Below, piece after piece: positions 45,993 through 54,149 of a DNA stretch of 64,000 nt. The notes under the pieces are model-generated. The model did no database searches. It saw nothing but the letters and a program-made list of their open reading frames with translations, and was not told the origin of the DNA. How positions within the stretch are numbered: the first letter of the stretch is position 1; every line of letters begins with the position of its first letter. The stretch covers positions 16,301 to 80,300 of the forward strand of contig NZ_RCIV01000013.1 of the NCBI RefSeq assembly GCF_003666605.1. The letters run 5' to 3'. Origin of the DNA: Propionibacterium australiense. GTDB taxonomy: Bacteria > Actinomycetota > Actinomycetes > Propionibacteriales > Propionibacteriaceae. The position numbers were made by a program, and so were the translations under genes.

Positions 45993-47012
45993 ATGAGCAT
46001 CAAAGACGTTGCCCGCCTGGCAGATGTGTCGTACCAGACCGTCTCGCGCGTGATCAATGATGACCCACGGGTGAGCGATCGTACCCGCGATCACGTGTGG
46101 AAGATCATCCAGTCCACGGGTTTCGTTCCGAACCCCGCAGCCCGGGCGCTGGTGATGCAGAGGTCGAGCCTCATCGGGATTCTCACCGATGGCTCGACAC
46201 GCTATGGGCCGGCCGGCATTCTCGCGGCGGTCGAGAACGCGGCCAGGGACGAGGGCTACGCCGCGAATGTCCTCGTGCTTGCCGAGGCCGGCTCGCGTGG
46301 CACGGTTCGCGCGTACCAGCACTTCATCGATCAGGGCGTTGCGGGCATCGTGGTCATCGCCCCCAAGCTGCCTCTGGCAGAGGCAGTCCGTGAGACGAAG
46401 TTCTCAGTGCCGGTCGTGATGGTCGCTGCCGGGGAGTCAAGCGTCCCAGGGGTCGCCGTCGTCTCGGAGGACCAGGAATACGGTGCGCGGCTCGCGACAC
46501 GTCACCTGCTTGACAAGGGGCATCGTGAAGTGGCTCACCTTGCGGGAGAACTCAGCTGGCTGGATGGCCGGGTGCGGTTGCGCGGATGGCAGTCCGAGCT
46601 GTGCGCAGCGGGCATCGAGCCACCACCCCACATCCAGGGCGACTGGACCGGTGAGAGCGGCTATGCCGCGGGCAGGCGCATGCTTGACGAGGGCTTGCCC
46701 TCCTCGATCTTCGTTGCGAGTGATCTCATGTGCCTGGGGATGCTGAGGGCCTTCTACGAGGCCGGGGTGCGTGTGCCGGAGGACATCAGTGTGGTCTCCT
46801 TCGACGACAGCGAGTTCGCTGCTCAGTTCCATCCCCCGCTCGACACCGTCCGGCAGGACTTCAACCGTCTGGGACAGGAAGCCGTGCACATGCTCCTGCG
46901 TCTCATCCAGGGCGAACCTGCCGGCACGGTCGTCATACCGCCGGTGCTGACGGTGAGAAGTTCTGTCGCACGGCCCCGCGCCGCTGTCGCAGGATCCCGC
47001 ACCACCGGGTGA
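45993..47012 (+). CDS. LacI-family regulator of the sugar ABC locus
   Basis: 339 aa from the ATG at 45993, which puts the HTH at the very start (SIKDVARLADVSYQTVSRVINDDPRVSDRTRDHV) as in most LacI proteins. A GTG at 45936, preceded by GACAAT at 6 nt, would add 19 basic residues and cannot be excluded. The hinge is PNPAARALVMQ and the sensor domain runs from SSLIGILTDGSTRYGP to VSVVSFDDSEFAAQFHPPLDTVRQDF. The gene reads towards the binding-protein operon, whose promoter carries two CG-centred repeats that suit a LacI dimer. The inducer is probably a galactoside or related sugar, given the GH enzyme downstream. Confidence 0.9.
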   Translation: MSIKDVARLADVSYQTVSRVINDDPRVSDRTRDHVWKIIQSTGFVPNPAARALVMQRSSLIGILTDGSTRYGPAGILAAVENAARDEGYAANVLVLAEAGSRGTVRAYQHFIDQGVAGIVVIAPKLPLAEAVRETKFSVPVVMVAAGESSVPGVAVVSEDQEYGARLATRHLLDKGHREVAHLAGELSWLDGRVRLRGWQSELCAAGIEPPPHIQGDWTGESGYAAGRRMLDEGLPSSIFVASDLMCLGMLRAFYEAGVRVPEDISVVSFDDSEFAAQFHPPLDTVRQDFNRLGQEAVHMLLRLIQGEPAGTVVIPPVLTVRSSVARPRAAVAGSRTTG

Positions 47013-47335
47013 GTTCCCGGCCGGTGACCTGTGGGGGCCGCGGTCCGGCTCGCCGGTGTGCCGCGGCTCCCGGTCACGTCTCCTGTGGCGCGGCGAGACG
47101 TTCCTGAGTGAGCCGGGCCGACGAGACTGGCGTGGTGGTGTCCGCCGGCTCGCCGGCCATCAGATGTCACGTCACCGCGCGGGATGCCGCGTGAGCGGAT
47201 CGACGGGGTTCACCTCGCATCCGCACGGCCTTCCAGCCCGGTCCCGTTGCCCGCCGTGGGACGAGGATGCGATGCCTCGTCCCGGGGGTGGATCCGAACC
47301 CGCGCCAGCGCCGCTGATCCGGGCGGGAGCAGTAC

Positions 47336-47386
47336 TTGACACGACCATGCGAAACGTTCACACTATGTGGTGACGAAACGTTCACA
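47336..47386 (+). promoter_or_regulatory. promoter and twin operators of the sugar ABC operon
   Basis: -35 TTGACA (47336-47341) and a -10-like CACTAT (47361-47366, 19-bp spacer). GAAACGTTCACA occurs twice, at 47351-47362 and 47375-47386, 24 bp apart (two helical turns and a bit), with AACGTT at the centre as in LacI-family operators. One site is inside the promoter spacer and one just past the -10. The rest of the 434-bp gene-free stretch (47013-47446) shows no gene; a GAAGGAG site precedes the binding-protein ATG. Confidence 0.6.
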
Positions 47387-47446
47387 ATCAAGGGATTGCG
47401 GCGCATACGTCAACCGTGAGTCAACGTGGATCGAAGGAGATTGACG

Positions 47447-48609
47447 ATGCAACGACGAACTGTCTTGCTTGCTGCGGCTGGTATTCCGATCAGCGCGTTG
47501 TTCCTACAGGGGTGTACGGCCTCCGGTGAGAGCGCGGCAACGGCAACGAATGCGGAGATCAATGCGAAGGCCGATGAGGCGATCCGTCAGCTGGAGTCGG
47601 CAGTGAGCGCCACCGGGCCGCATGGCGAGAGTGCCGCCGCCGCCTCGGAGGTTGACCTCACCGACGCCGACATCGACAACGTGAAGGCGATGGGGGCGAC
47701 CGCTGCGATTGCGATGCACACGAGCGGTGACGACTGGTCGGCGGCGCAGATCGCCGGCCTCACGTCGCGATTCAACGAGCTCGGCATCAAGATCACGTCG
47801 ACCACGGATGCGAACATGGACCCCAGCAAGCAGGTGTCCGACGTCGAGACGATCCTGGCCCAGAAACCGGACATTCTGGTCTCCATTCCCACCGATCCTG
47901 TCGCAACCGCTTCGGCATATCGAATGGCCGTCGACCAAGGCGTCAAGGTCGTGTTCATGGACAACTGTCCGGACGGTTTCACCGCAGGGCCGGACTATGC
48001 CTGTGTCGTCTCATCCGACAACTACGGGAACGGGGCGATCTCAGCGCATCTCATGGCGAAGGCCCTCGGCGGTCAGGGGAAGATCGCGGCCATCTACTAC
48101 GAAGCCGATTACTTCGTGACGAACCAGCGCTACCAGGGGTTCAAGGAGACGCTCACGAGCAATTACCCGGACATCCAGATCATTGCGGAGCGAGGCATCA
48201 GCGGTTCAGATCTCGCCGGCTCGGCTCAGAAACAAGCCGATGCCCTCCTCAGTCAGAACGCCGATCTGAACGGCATCTGGGCCGTGTGGGACGTCCCCGC
48301 CGAAGGGGTCATCGCGGCGGCGCGCTCGGCAAGCCGGACAGATCTTGCAGTGGCCTCCGAGGATCTTGGCAAGAACGTTGCTATCGCAATGGCCCAGGGC
48401 CAGTATGTCTGCGGACTCGGCGCACAGCGTCCCTATGACGCCGGGATCACCGAGGCAAATGCAGCGGCCAAGACCCTGCTCGGTAGTCGATTCCGGCCTT
48501 CATCGCGCTGAGTCCGCTGGCGGTGACCAAGGACAATGTCGCTGATGCGTGGCGGAGCGTCTACCACGCCGATCCGCCCGAAGAAGTCCAGCAGGCGCTG
48601 GAGGCATGA
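47447..48609 (+). pseudogene. sugar ABC transporter substrate-binding lipoprotein, frameshifted near its C-terminus
   Basis: From the ATG at 47447 (GAAGGAG site) the frame has a lipoprotein signal QRRTVLLAAAGIPISALFLQGC with twin arginine, then a Peripla_BP_4 sugar-binding fold: TAAIAMHTSGDDWSAAQIAGL, DVETILAQKPDILVSIPTDP, VVFMDNCPDGFTAG and AVWDVPAEGVIAAAR. It ends at a TGA at 48509-48511 after an odd tail. In the next frame the family's usual ending is intact: PAFIALSPLAVTKDNVADAWR to the TGA at 48607-48609, which overlaps the ATPase start as ATGA. One base lost near 48485-48495 explains this. About 30 residues would be missing from the assembled product, and coupling to the next gene would be broken. 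Confidence 0.8.
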
Positions 48610-50117
48610 CCGTGTCCGGTTGCACCGAGCCGGCCTTGATCAGGATGTCAGGCATCCGCAAGAGTTTCAGTGGTGTGCAGGTCCTCAATGATGTCGGCTT
48701 TGAGGTGAGAGCAGGGGAGATACACGCGCTGGCGGGGGGAAATGGGGCCGGTAAATCAACACTCATGAAGATCCTCCAAGGCGTCTACCAGAAAGATGCC
48801 GGAACGATCGAGATCCAGGGGAGGCCGGCCCAGCTGAACACATACGCCGATGCGCGGCGCCAAGGCATCGGGATGGTCTTCCAAGAGTTCTCCCTGGTTC
48901 CCTCCCTGACGGTTGCGCAGAACATCTACCTCAACGATGAGCCGCGTTCGGCAATGCTCATCCGGGATGCCGAGATGATTGCCGGCGCCCAGGAGATATT
49001 GGAGCGGATGCAGGTCGACCTGGATCCGCGTGCCGAGCTGGCGAGTCTGAGCACGGCCTACTGGCAGCTCACCGAAATCGCCAAGGCCTTACGGGGGGAA
49101 GCCCGGGTGCTCATCATGGACGAGCCCACCGCGTCACTGGCCAGGAAGGAGGCGGATCGGCTTTTTGAGCTGCTGCGGAACCTGCGAGAGCAGGGCATCG
49201 GCATCATTTACATATCCCACCGCATGGAGGAAATCTACGAGATAGCGGATCGGATAACGATTCTTCGCAATGGATCGAATCTGCTCACCAGGCAGATCTC
49301 CGAGATCACCCAGGAGGAGATCGTCCGGGGGATCGCGGGGAAAGCCGTGGCCCTCACCGCTGCTGGTTCCTCGGGGCAATGCGGCGACGTGCTGCTGAAA
49401 GCCACCGGCGTGAGTGCGCAGCGCACGTTGCACGATGTCTCCTTCGAGGTGCACGCCGGCGAGGTCATAGGGGTGGCAGGGCTCATGGGATCCGGTCGGA
49501 CCGAGCTCTTGGAGGCCTTGTTCGGAATCAATCGGACAACCAGGGGCAGTATCGTCCTCGACGGTCAACCCATGTCGCCGAAGAGTCCGAGGGATGCCAT
49601 CGCGGCAGGCGTTGTGCTGATTCCCGAGGACCGGCGCCGTCAAGGGCTCATACTCAAGCACTCCGTCCAGGAGAATCTCGTTCTTCCGGATCTCTCGGCG
49701 GTGCTGCGCGGCGGTCTGCTCTCCGCGGCCGCCGAACGGGATCGCGCAGTTCAGCTGATCGGTTCCTATGGCATCAGGGGCGCCGGCCCGAACCTGCCCG
49801 TCGAGGTGCTGTCGGGCGGCAACCAGCAGAAAGTGGTGATCGGCAAGTGGCTGGGGGTCGAGCCCCGTCTGCTGCTCATGGACGAGCCGACCGCGGGTGT
49901 GGACATCGGAACGAAATCAGAAATTGTCAGACAGGTGCGGGAGTTTGCTCGAAACGGTGGCGCCGTCCTTGTTGTTTCGAGCGAATATCAGGAACTCATC
50001 GCCATGAGTGATCGGTATCTCATCATGCGAGGTGGCTCCATCATCCGTAGTCTGCCGGCGGATGTGGTGCGAGACGAAACCACGTTGGAGATGTGGGTGC
50101 AAGGAGTTGAGCAATGA
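48606..50117 (+). CDS. sugar ABC transporter ATP-binding protein (RbsA/MglA type)
   Basis: 503 aa from the ATG at 48606, which overlaps the binding protein's true stop. Two fused nucleotide-binding domains. The first has Walker A GGNGAGKSTLMKIL, an altered signature LSTAYWQLTEIAKAL, and Walker B VLIMDEPTASLARKE. The second has the degenerate P-loop GLMGSGRTELLEALFG, usual for this class, with signature LSGGNQQKVVIGKW and LLLMDEPTAGVDIGTK. This is the CUT2 carbohydrate-uptake ATPase, working with the permease downstream as a single homodimeric channel. The first domain's signature drift also occurs in RbsA and MglA. Confidence 0.93.
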   Translation: MTVSGCTEPALIRMSGIRKSFSGVQVLNDVGFEVRAGEIHALAGGNGAGKSTLMKILQGVYQKDAGTIEIQGRPAQLNTYADARRQGIGMVFQEFSLVPSLTVAQNIYLNDEPRSAMLIRDAEMIAGAQEILERMQVDLDPRAELASLSTAYWQLTEIAKALRGEARVLIMDEPTASLARKEADRLFELLRNLREQGIGIIYISHRMEEIYEIADRITILRNGSNLLTRQISEITQEEIVRGIAGKAVALTAAGSSGQCGDVLLKATGVSAQRTLHDVSFEVHAGEVIGVAGLMGSGRTELLEALFGINRTTRGSIVLDGQPMSPKSPRDAIAAGVVLIPEDRRRQGLILKHSVQENLVLPDLSAVLRGGLLSAAAERDRAVQLIGSYGIRGAGPNLPVEVLSGGNQQKVVIGKWLGVEPRLLLMDEPTAGVDIGTKSEIVRQVREFARNGGAVLVVSSEYQELIAMSDRYLIMRGGSIIRSLPADVVRDETTLEMWVQGVEQ

Positions 50118-51085
50118 CCGAATTACCAATCGAGGGAACGCAGTCCCGAGTCAAGGGCCGACTGAGTCGGGTGAATCTCGGGCAGTACATCATATACCTG
50201 GCGTTCGCCGTTACTTTCATCCTGTTCGCCGTCGCGCTTGACGACCGGGGCTTTCTCACCAGCGGAAACCTCATGAACATCCTCCGGCAGAGCGCCATCG
50301 TCGGCGTGATCGCGGTGGGGATGACTTTCGTCATCGCCGATGCCGAAATCGATTTGTCGGTCGGCTCGGTGGCCGGACTCGTTTCCGTGGTCACGGCCAT
50401 GGCGATTTCCCACTGGGGTATTCTTGCCGGAATCGTCGCGGGGCTCATGGTCGGGATGCTCATCGGTCTCATCAACGGAAGTCTGGTGGCCTTCGTGAAG
50501 ATCCCGTCATTCCTGGTGACCCTGGCAATGATGGGGATCGCGTTCGGCCTGGCCCAATGGGTCACTGATTCTGCGCCCCAGCCCATCCTGAAGCAGGGCT
50601 ACAACATGGCCTTCGGGTCCGGTGACATCGGCCCGCTGCCGGGTCTGGTGATCTGGTTCCTCATCATAGCGGGCTGCGGTGCATTCGTTCTCAAGAAGAC
50701 CCGTTTCGGACGTCATGTCATCTCGGTCGGCGCCAATCCGACCGCCTCGATTTACACCGGGATCAGCGTTGTCCGAACAAAATTCCTGGTCATGCTGATC
50801 TCCTCGGTCGTCGCTGCGCTCGGCGGAATGCTGTACGCCGGGCGGCTGCAATCCGGGCGGTACCAGTGGGGTCAGGGCGACGAGATGAATGCCATCGCGG
50901 CCGTCATCCTTGGCGGCACGGCCCTGGCGGGCGGTCGTGGCTCAGTCCTCGGGACCGTGTTCGGTGCACTTTTCATGGGCCTCATCAACAATGGGCTGAT
51001 TCTGGCGGGTCTCAGTTCCCCGCAGCAGCAGGTCGTCCGGGGGATCATCATCATCCTTGCCGTGGCGCTGGGCAGCAAGAAATGA
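50114..51085 (+). CDS. sugar ABC transporter permease (RbsC type)
   Basis: 323 aa, about eight to ten membrane segments, BPD_transp_2 family. Marks: FLTSGNLMNILRQSAIVGVIAVGMTFVIADAEIDLSVGSVAGLVSV near 50-95, GLINGSLVAFVKIPSFLVTLAMMGIAFGLA near 120-150, and the loop GRHVISVGANPTASIYTGISV (about 199-219), then VILGGTALAGGRGSVLGTVFGALFMGLINNGLILAG. The ATG overlaps the ATPase stop by 4 nt. The permease, ATPase and binding protein form one CUT2 importer, with a galactosidase encoded immediately after. Confidence 0.94.
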   Translation: MTELPIEGTQSRVKGRLSRVNLGQYIIYLAFAVTFILFAVALDDRGFLTSGNLMNILRQSAIVGVIAVGMTFVIADAEIDLSVGSVAGLVSVVTAMAISHWGILAGIVAGLMVGMLIGLINGSLVAFVKIPSFLVTLAMMGIAFGLAQWVTDSAPQPILKQGYNMAFGSGDIGPLPGLVIWFLIIAGCGAFVLKKTRFGRHVISVGANPTASIYTGISVVRTKFLVMLISSVVAALGGMLYAGRLQSGRYQWGQGDEMNAIAAVILGGTALAGGRGSVLGTVFGALFMGLINNGLILAGLSSPQQQVVRGIIIILAVALGSKK

Positions 51086-51105
51086 AAGAAGTGAAAGGAA
51101 ATAAC

Positions 51106-53190
51106 ATGGGAACCGTTCCATTGGAAAAGACGCCTCAGCTCGAGGTGGCGAACCAGAGATTCTTGATCGAGGGTGAACCCGGGGCGCTCTACGGCGGTGC
51201 CGTCCACTACTGGCGGCTTGATCGGGAGAACTGGTCCGGAATCCTCGACACCGTCGTGGCCATGGGTTATCGCATGATCTCCATCTACATCCCGTGGGAG
51301 GTCCATGAGCTGGAACGGGGCAGGTTCGATTTCGGTGAGGTCAACCCCGCGAACGACATCGATGCCTTCTTGAGTCTTTGTGAGGAGAAGGGTCTTCGTA
51401 TCGTCGTGCGGCCGGGGCCGCAAATCAATTCCGAGCTCACCGGATTCGGGTACCCGCAGCGTATCCTCGCCGATGAGTCGCTGCACGCCCGCAATGCACG
51501 CGGTACGCGAGTGGTCCTCACCCAGGCGCCCCGCCCGATCCCGGCCCTGAGCTACGCCGCTGACAAGTTCTTCGAGGAGACCGCGTTGTGGTATGACGCG
51601 ATCTGCCCCATCCTCGCCCGGCACGCCTACCCGAAGGGCGGGCTCGTCGCCTGCCAAGTCGACAACGAGATGGCCTATTTCTTCGGACTCAACTACTATT
51701 CGTCGGACTACTCCGAGGCCTCGATCGAGAAGTATCGCGCGTTCCTCGCCGAGAAGTACGGCTCCCTGGCCGGGATCGCCAAGGCCCACCGTACCCGGTA
51801 CGACGCCCTGGAGGACGTGGATCCGCCGCGCAAGTTCTGTGCACGCAGGCCCGGCGACCTGCCGGTCTACTTGGACTGGGCGGAGTACCGGGAGAGCTAT
51901 CTGGTCGACTCGATTGCCCGGCTCGCCGACATGCTCCGTGAGCGTGGCCTGGCCTCGATCCCGCTCTTCCACAACTACCCGCACCCGCTTGGGCCGGGCG
52001 GTGCCTCGTCCAACTTCACGACGCCATTCAATCTCATCGCCCTAGAGCGGGTTGTCGACTTCGTCGGCTTCGACGTCTATTCCCGCAAGGAACTCTTCCA
52101 GCACGTGAAAACGGTCACGAGCTATGTGTCCGGGTCGAGCCGGTACCCATACATCCCGGAGTTCATCGCAGGTGTCTGGGCCTGGTACCTGAACCCCGGG
52201 GACCTGCGCGATGAGGAATTCGTCACCAAGGCCGCACTGATGCATGGCATCAAGGGGTTCAGCAGGTACATGCTCGTCGAACGCGACAGGTGGCTCGACT
52301 CCCCGATCCGTCGCGACGGCAGCGTGCGCGAGGACAAGGCCCACGTCTTCGGACAGGCCAACAGAATGCTCGACCGCCTCGACTGGCAGCAGATGGATCT
52401 TCTCGCCCCGGTCGCCCTGCTGGCGAATCGTGACTATGACAGGCTGGAGGCCGCCAGCGTACTCGTGTCGTTCCCGGGCGATTTCCTGGAGACCCCCAGC
52501 ACGTTCAGCGAGTACCCGAACATCCTCACCGTCGATGAGAGCGACATCGGATTCCAGCAGCCCGTTCAGCTGGCGAAGCGCGACTGGTTCGGGGCCTGGT
52601 ACGAGAGCCTGGAGCAGTCACGTGCCGGCTTCGTCATCAGCGACACGGAGGCAGATCTCGAGCAGCTCGCGCAGCGCAGGGTCGTTGTCCTCACCACCTT
52701 CGAGTTCCTCTCCGCGCAGACCCAGCAGACCCTTGTCGATTACGCTCGCCAGGGCGGGACGCTGATCCTCGGCCCCACGATCCCGACTCTCGGCGCCGAC
52801 ATGGAGCCGTGCACGATCCTTTCCGACGCCCTGGGCGGCAATTCGGCGGGATCGGCGAGGCTCGGCGAGGGAAGCGTTCACGTCGTCGCGTCGCCCGGCG
52901 ACATGGCGGCTGTACTGGGCCAGGTCCTGGCCGGTCTCGGGGAAACCCCGGTGACGGTCGACAACCCGCTGCTGCGCTCGACGATCCATCTGAATTCGGC
53001 GAACCCGAAGGATGTCGTCGTCTTCATCGCGAACCCCACGGACGGGCCGCAGACCGCTACGGTCACGGCCGAGACCCCCATCGTGGCATGCCAGGATGCG
53101 TGGTCGGGCGAACAGCTGTCCAGCACGGGACCCCTCATGTGCGAACTCCCGCCCTACACCGTCCACGCCTTCCGCATCGCCCTGGACTGA
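51106..53190 (+). CDS. glycoside hydrolase of clan GH-A, GH35/GH42-like (probable beta-galactosidase)
   Basis: 694 aa from the ATG at 51106 (AAAGGA upstream; an ATG at 51082 overlapping the permease stop is also in frame). It begins like GH35: GALYGGAVHYWRLDRENWSGILDTVVAMGYRMISIYIPWEVHE, then VVRPGPQINSELTGFGYPQRIL. The acid/base Glu is in QVDNEMAYFF (about residue 188) and the nucleophile in YIPEFIAGVW (about 352). From about residue 460 the sequence becomes the flavodoxin-like trimerisation domain of GH42 (RRVVVLTTFEFLSAQTQQTLVDYARQGGTLILGP), followed by a small beta domain. So it is a mixed form, cytosolic without a signal peptide, acting on the sugar taken up by the ABC system encoded just before. 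Confidence 0.88.
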   Translation: MGTVPLEKTPQLEVANQRFLIEGEPGALYGGAVHYWRLDRENWSGILDTVVAMGYRMISIYIPWEVHELERGRFDFGEVNPANDIDAFLSLCEEKGLRIVVRPGPQINSELTGFGYPQRILADESLHARNARGTRVVLTQAPRPIPALSYAADKFFEETALWYDAICPILARHAYPKGGLVACQVDNEMAYFFGLNYYSSDYSEASIEKYRAFLAEKYGSLAGIAKAHRTRYDALEDVDPPRKFCARRPGDLPVYLDWAEYRESYLVDSIARLADMLRERGLASIPLFHNYPHPLGPGGASSNFTTPFNLIALERVVDFVGFDVYSRKELFQHVKTVTSYVSGSSRYPYIPEFIAGVWAWYLNPGDLRDEEFVTKAALMHGIKGFSRYMLVERDRWLDSPIRRDGSVREDKAHVFGQANRMLDRLDWQQMDLLAPVALLANRDYDRLEAASVLVSFPGDFLETPSTFSEYPNILTVDESDIGFQQPVQLAKRDWFGAWYESLEQSRAGFVISDTEADLEQLAQRRVVVLTTFEFLSAQTQQTLVDYARQGGTLILGPTIPTLGADMEPCTILSDALGGNSAGSARLGEGSVHVVASPGDMAAVLGQVLAGLGETPVTVDNPLLRSTIHLNSANPKDVVVFIANPTDGPQTATVTAETPIVACQDAWSGEQLSSTGPLMCELPPYTVHAFRIALD

Positions 53191-53202
53191 AAGGAACCAC
53201 CA

Positions 53203-53976
53203 ATGTTGCACGCGAATGCGCAGATGCTTGACATCGACGTCGATCAATGGCGCGCCGCCCAGGACCTCATCCTGCATTCCGGGAAGGCTGCTCCCCGGTT
53301 GGTCATCATCCACGACCATGGCCGAGTCCAGAAGGCGCGTTTCTCCGACGGGGAACCCCTCGCCAACGCCCCGGCCTCGATCACCGATCCCCGGCGGACG
53401 GCCGCGGAACTGTTCGCCGAGTTCAGCGAGCGGGTCGAATTCGTCATGGTCATGGAACGCGATGCCGTCGATGACTACTTCGCCCGGGTCCAAGGGGCAT
53501 GGACGATCGACACCGATCTGGACGATTTCGTGACGAGCATGTTTGCCGCCCTCGACGACGATCCTGAGGGGATCGTGGTGCATCCCGGGCCGGCGAGCGG
53601 TCGGCTGGGACTGCAATGGCGACTCGGCTGGGGCCACGAGGAGATCGCCGCCAAGGTGGCCTCGGCGATATCGCCGGATTCCTGGGTGATTCTGGGCAGT
53701 CACGACGTGGACCGGCTCGTGGCGAGTCTTCTCATCCACTTCGACGAGGACCTCGAGGTCGACTCGTTCACGACGGCGGCCCCCGAGCGGGTCGACCTGA
53801 TCGGGGGACGTGAGGAAGTGCTCGAACGGCTGATCGACCTGGTGAGGCGGCAGGGCGGAAGGCTCGGCTTCGCGCTGTCCGTCGATCATCGGCTGGCGCC
53901 CGAGCTCCTGGCCGCCACGGACAAGACGCGGGTGATCGCCGCCCACCCCGGCGAGGTCACCGTCCGCACGCCATGA
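53203..53976 (+). CDS. uncharacterised protein, last gene of the sugar operon
   Basis: 257 aa from an ATG with AAAGGA, 12 nt after the hydrolase stop. No domain I recognise. It has a core of about 100 residues RRTAAELFAEFSERVEFVMVMERDAVDDYFARVQG, a middle GIVVHPGPASGRLGLQWRLGWGHEEIAAKVA and a second half WVILGSHDVDRLVASLLIHFDED and GGREEVLERLIDLVRRQGGRLGFALSVDHRLAPELLA. No export signal. Position at the end of the operon suggests a sugar-phosphate, regulatory or chaperone-like role, but that is a guess. The hairpin that follows marks the operon end. Confidence 0.7.
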   Translation: MLHANAQMLDIDVDQWRAAQDLILHSGKAAPRLVIIHDHGRVQKARFSDGEPLANAPASITDPRRTAAELFAEFSERVEFVMVMERDAVDDYFARVQGAWTIDTDLDDFVTSMFAALDDDPEGIVVHPGPASGRLGLQWRLGWGHEEIAAKVASAISPDSWVILGSHDVDRLVASLLIHFDEDLEVDSFTTAAPERVDLIGGREEVLERLIDLVRRQGGRLGFALSVDHRLAPELLAATDKTRVIAAHPGEVTVRTP

Positions 53977-54013
53977 ATCCTGCGGTGATCGTCTGACGGC
54001 TCGGATGGGACCG

Positions 54014-54042
54014 GTGCCCCGGGCAGTTCCTGCCCGGGGCAC
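54014..54042 (+). terminator. terminator of the sugar ABC/galactosidase operon
   Basis: A 13-bp stem GTGCCCCGGGCAG (54014-54026) with its complement at 54030-54042 and a 3-nt TTC loop, 38 nt after the last gene. It is followed by the convergent malQ end about 110 nt on. Confidence 0.7.
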
Positions 54043-54149
54043 CCGTCTGTCGTCGGCACAACACCGGTCGTTCTTCCCGGAGCCACCACGAGCCCATGAC
54101 CTGCGGACATCGATCGTGACAGCCGGCCGCGGCGCCGGACCGCGGCGCC

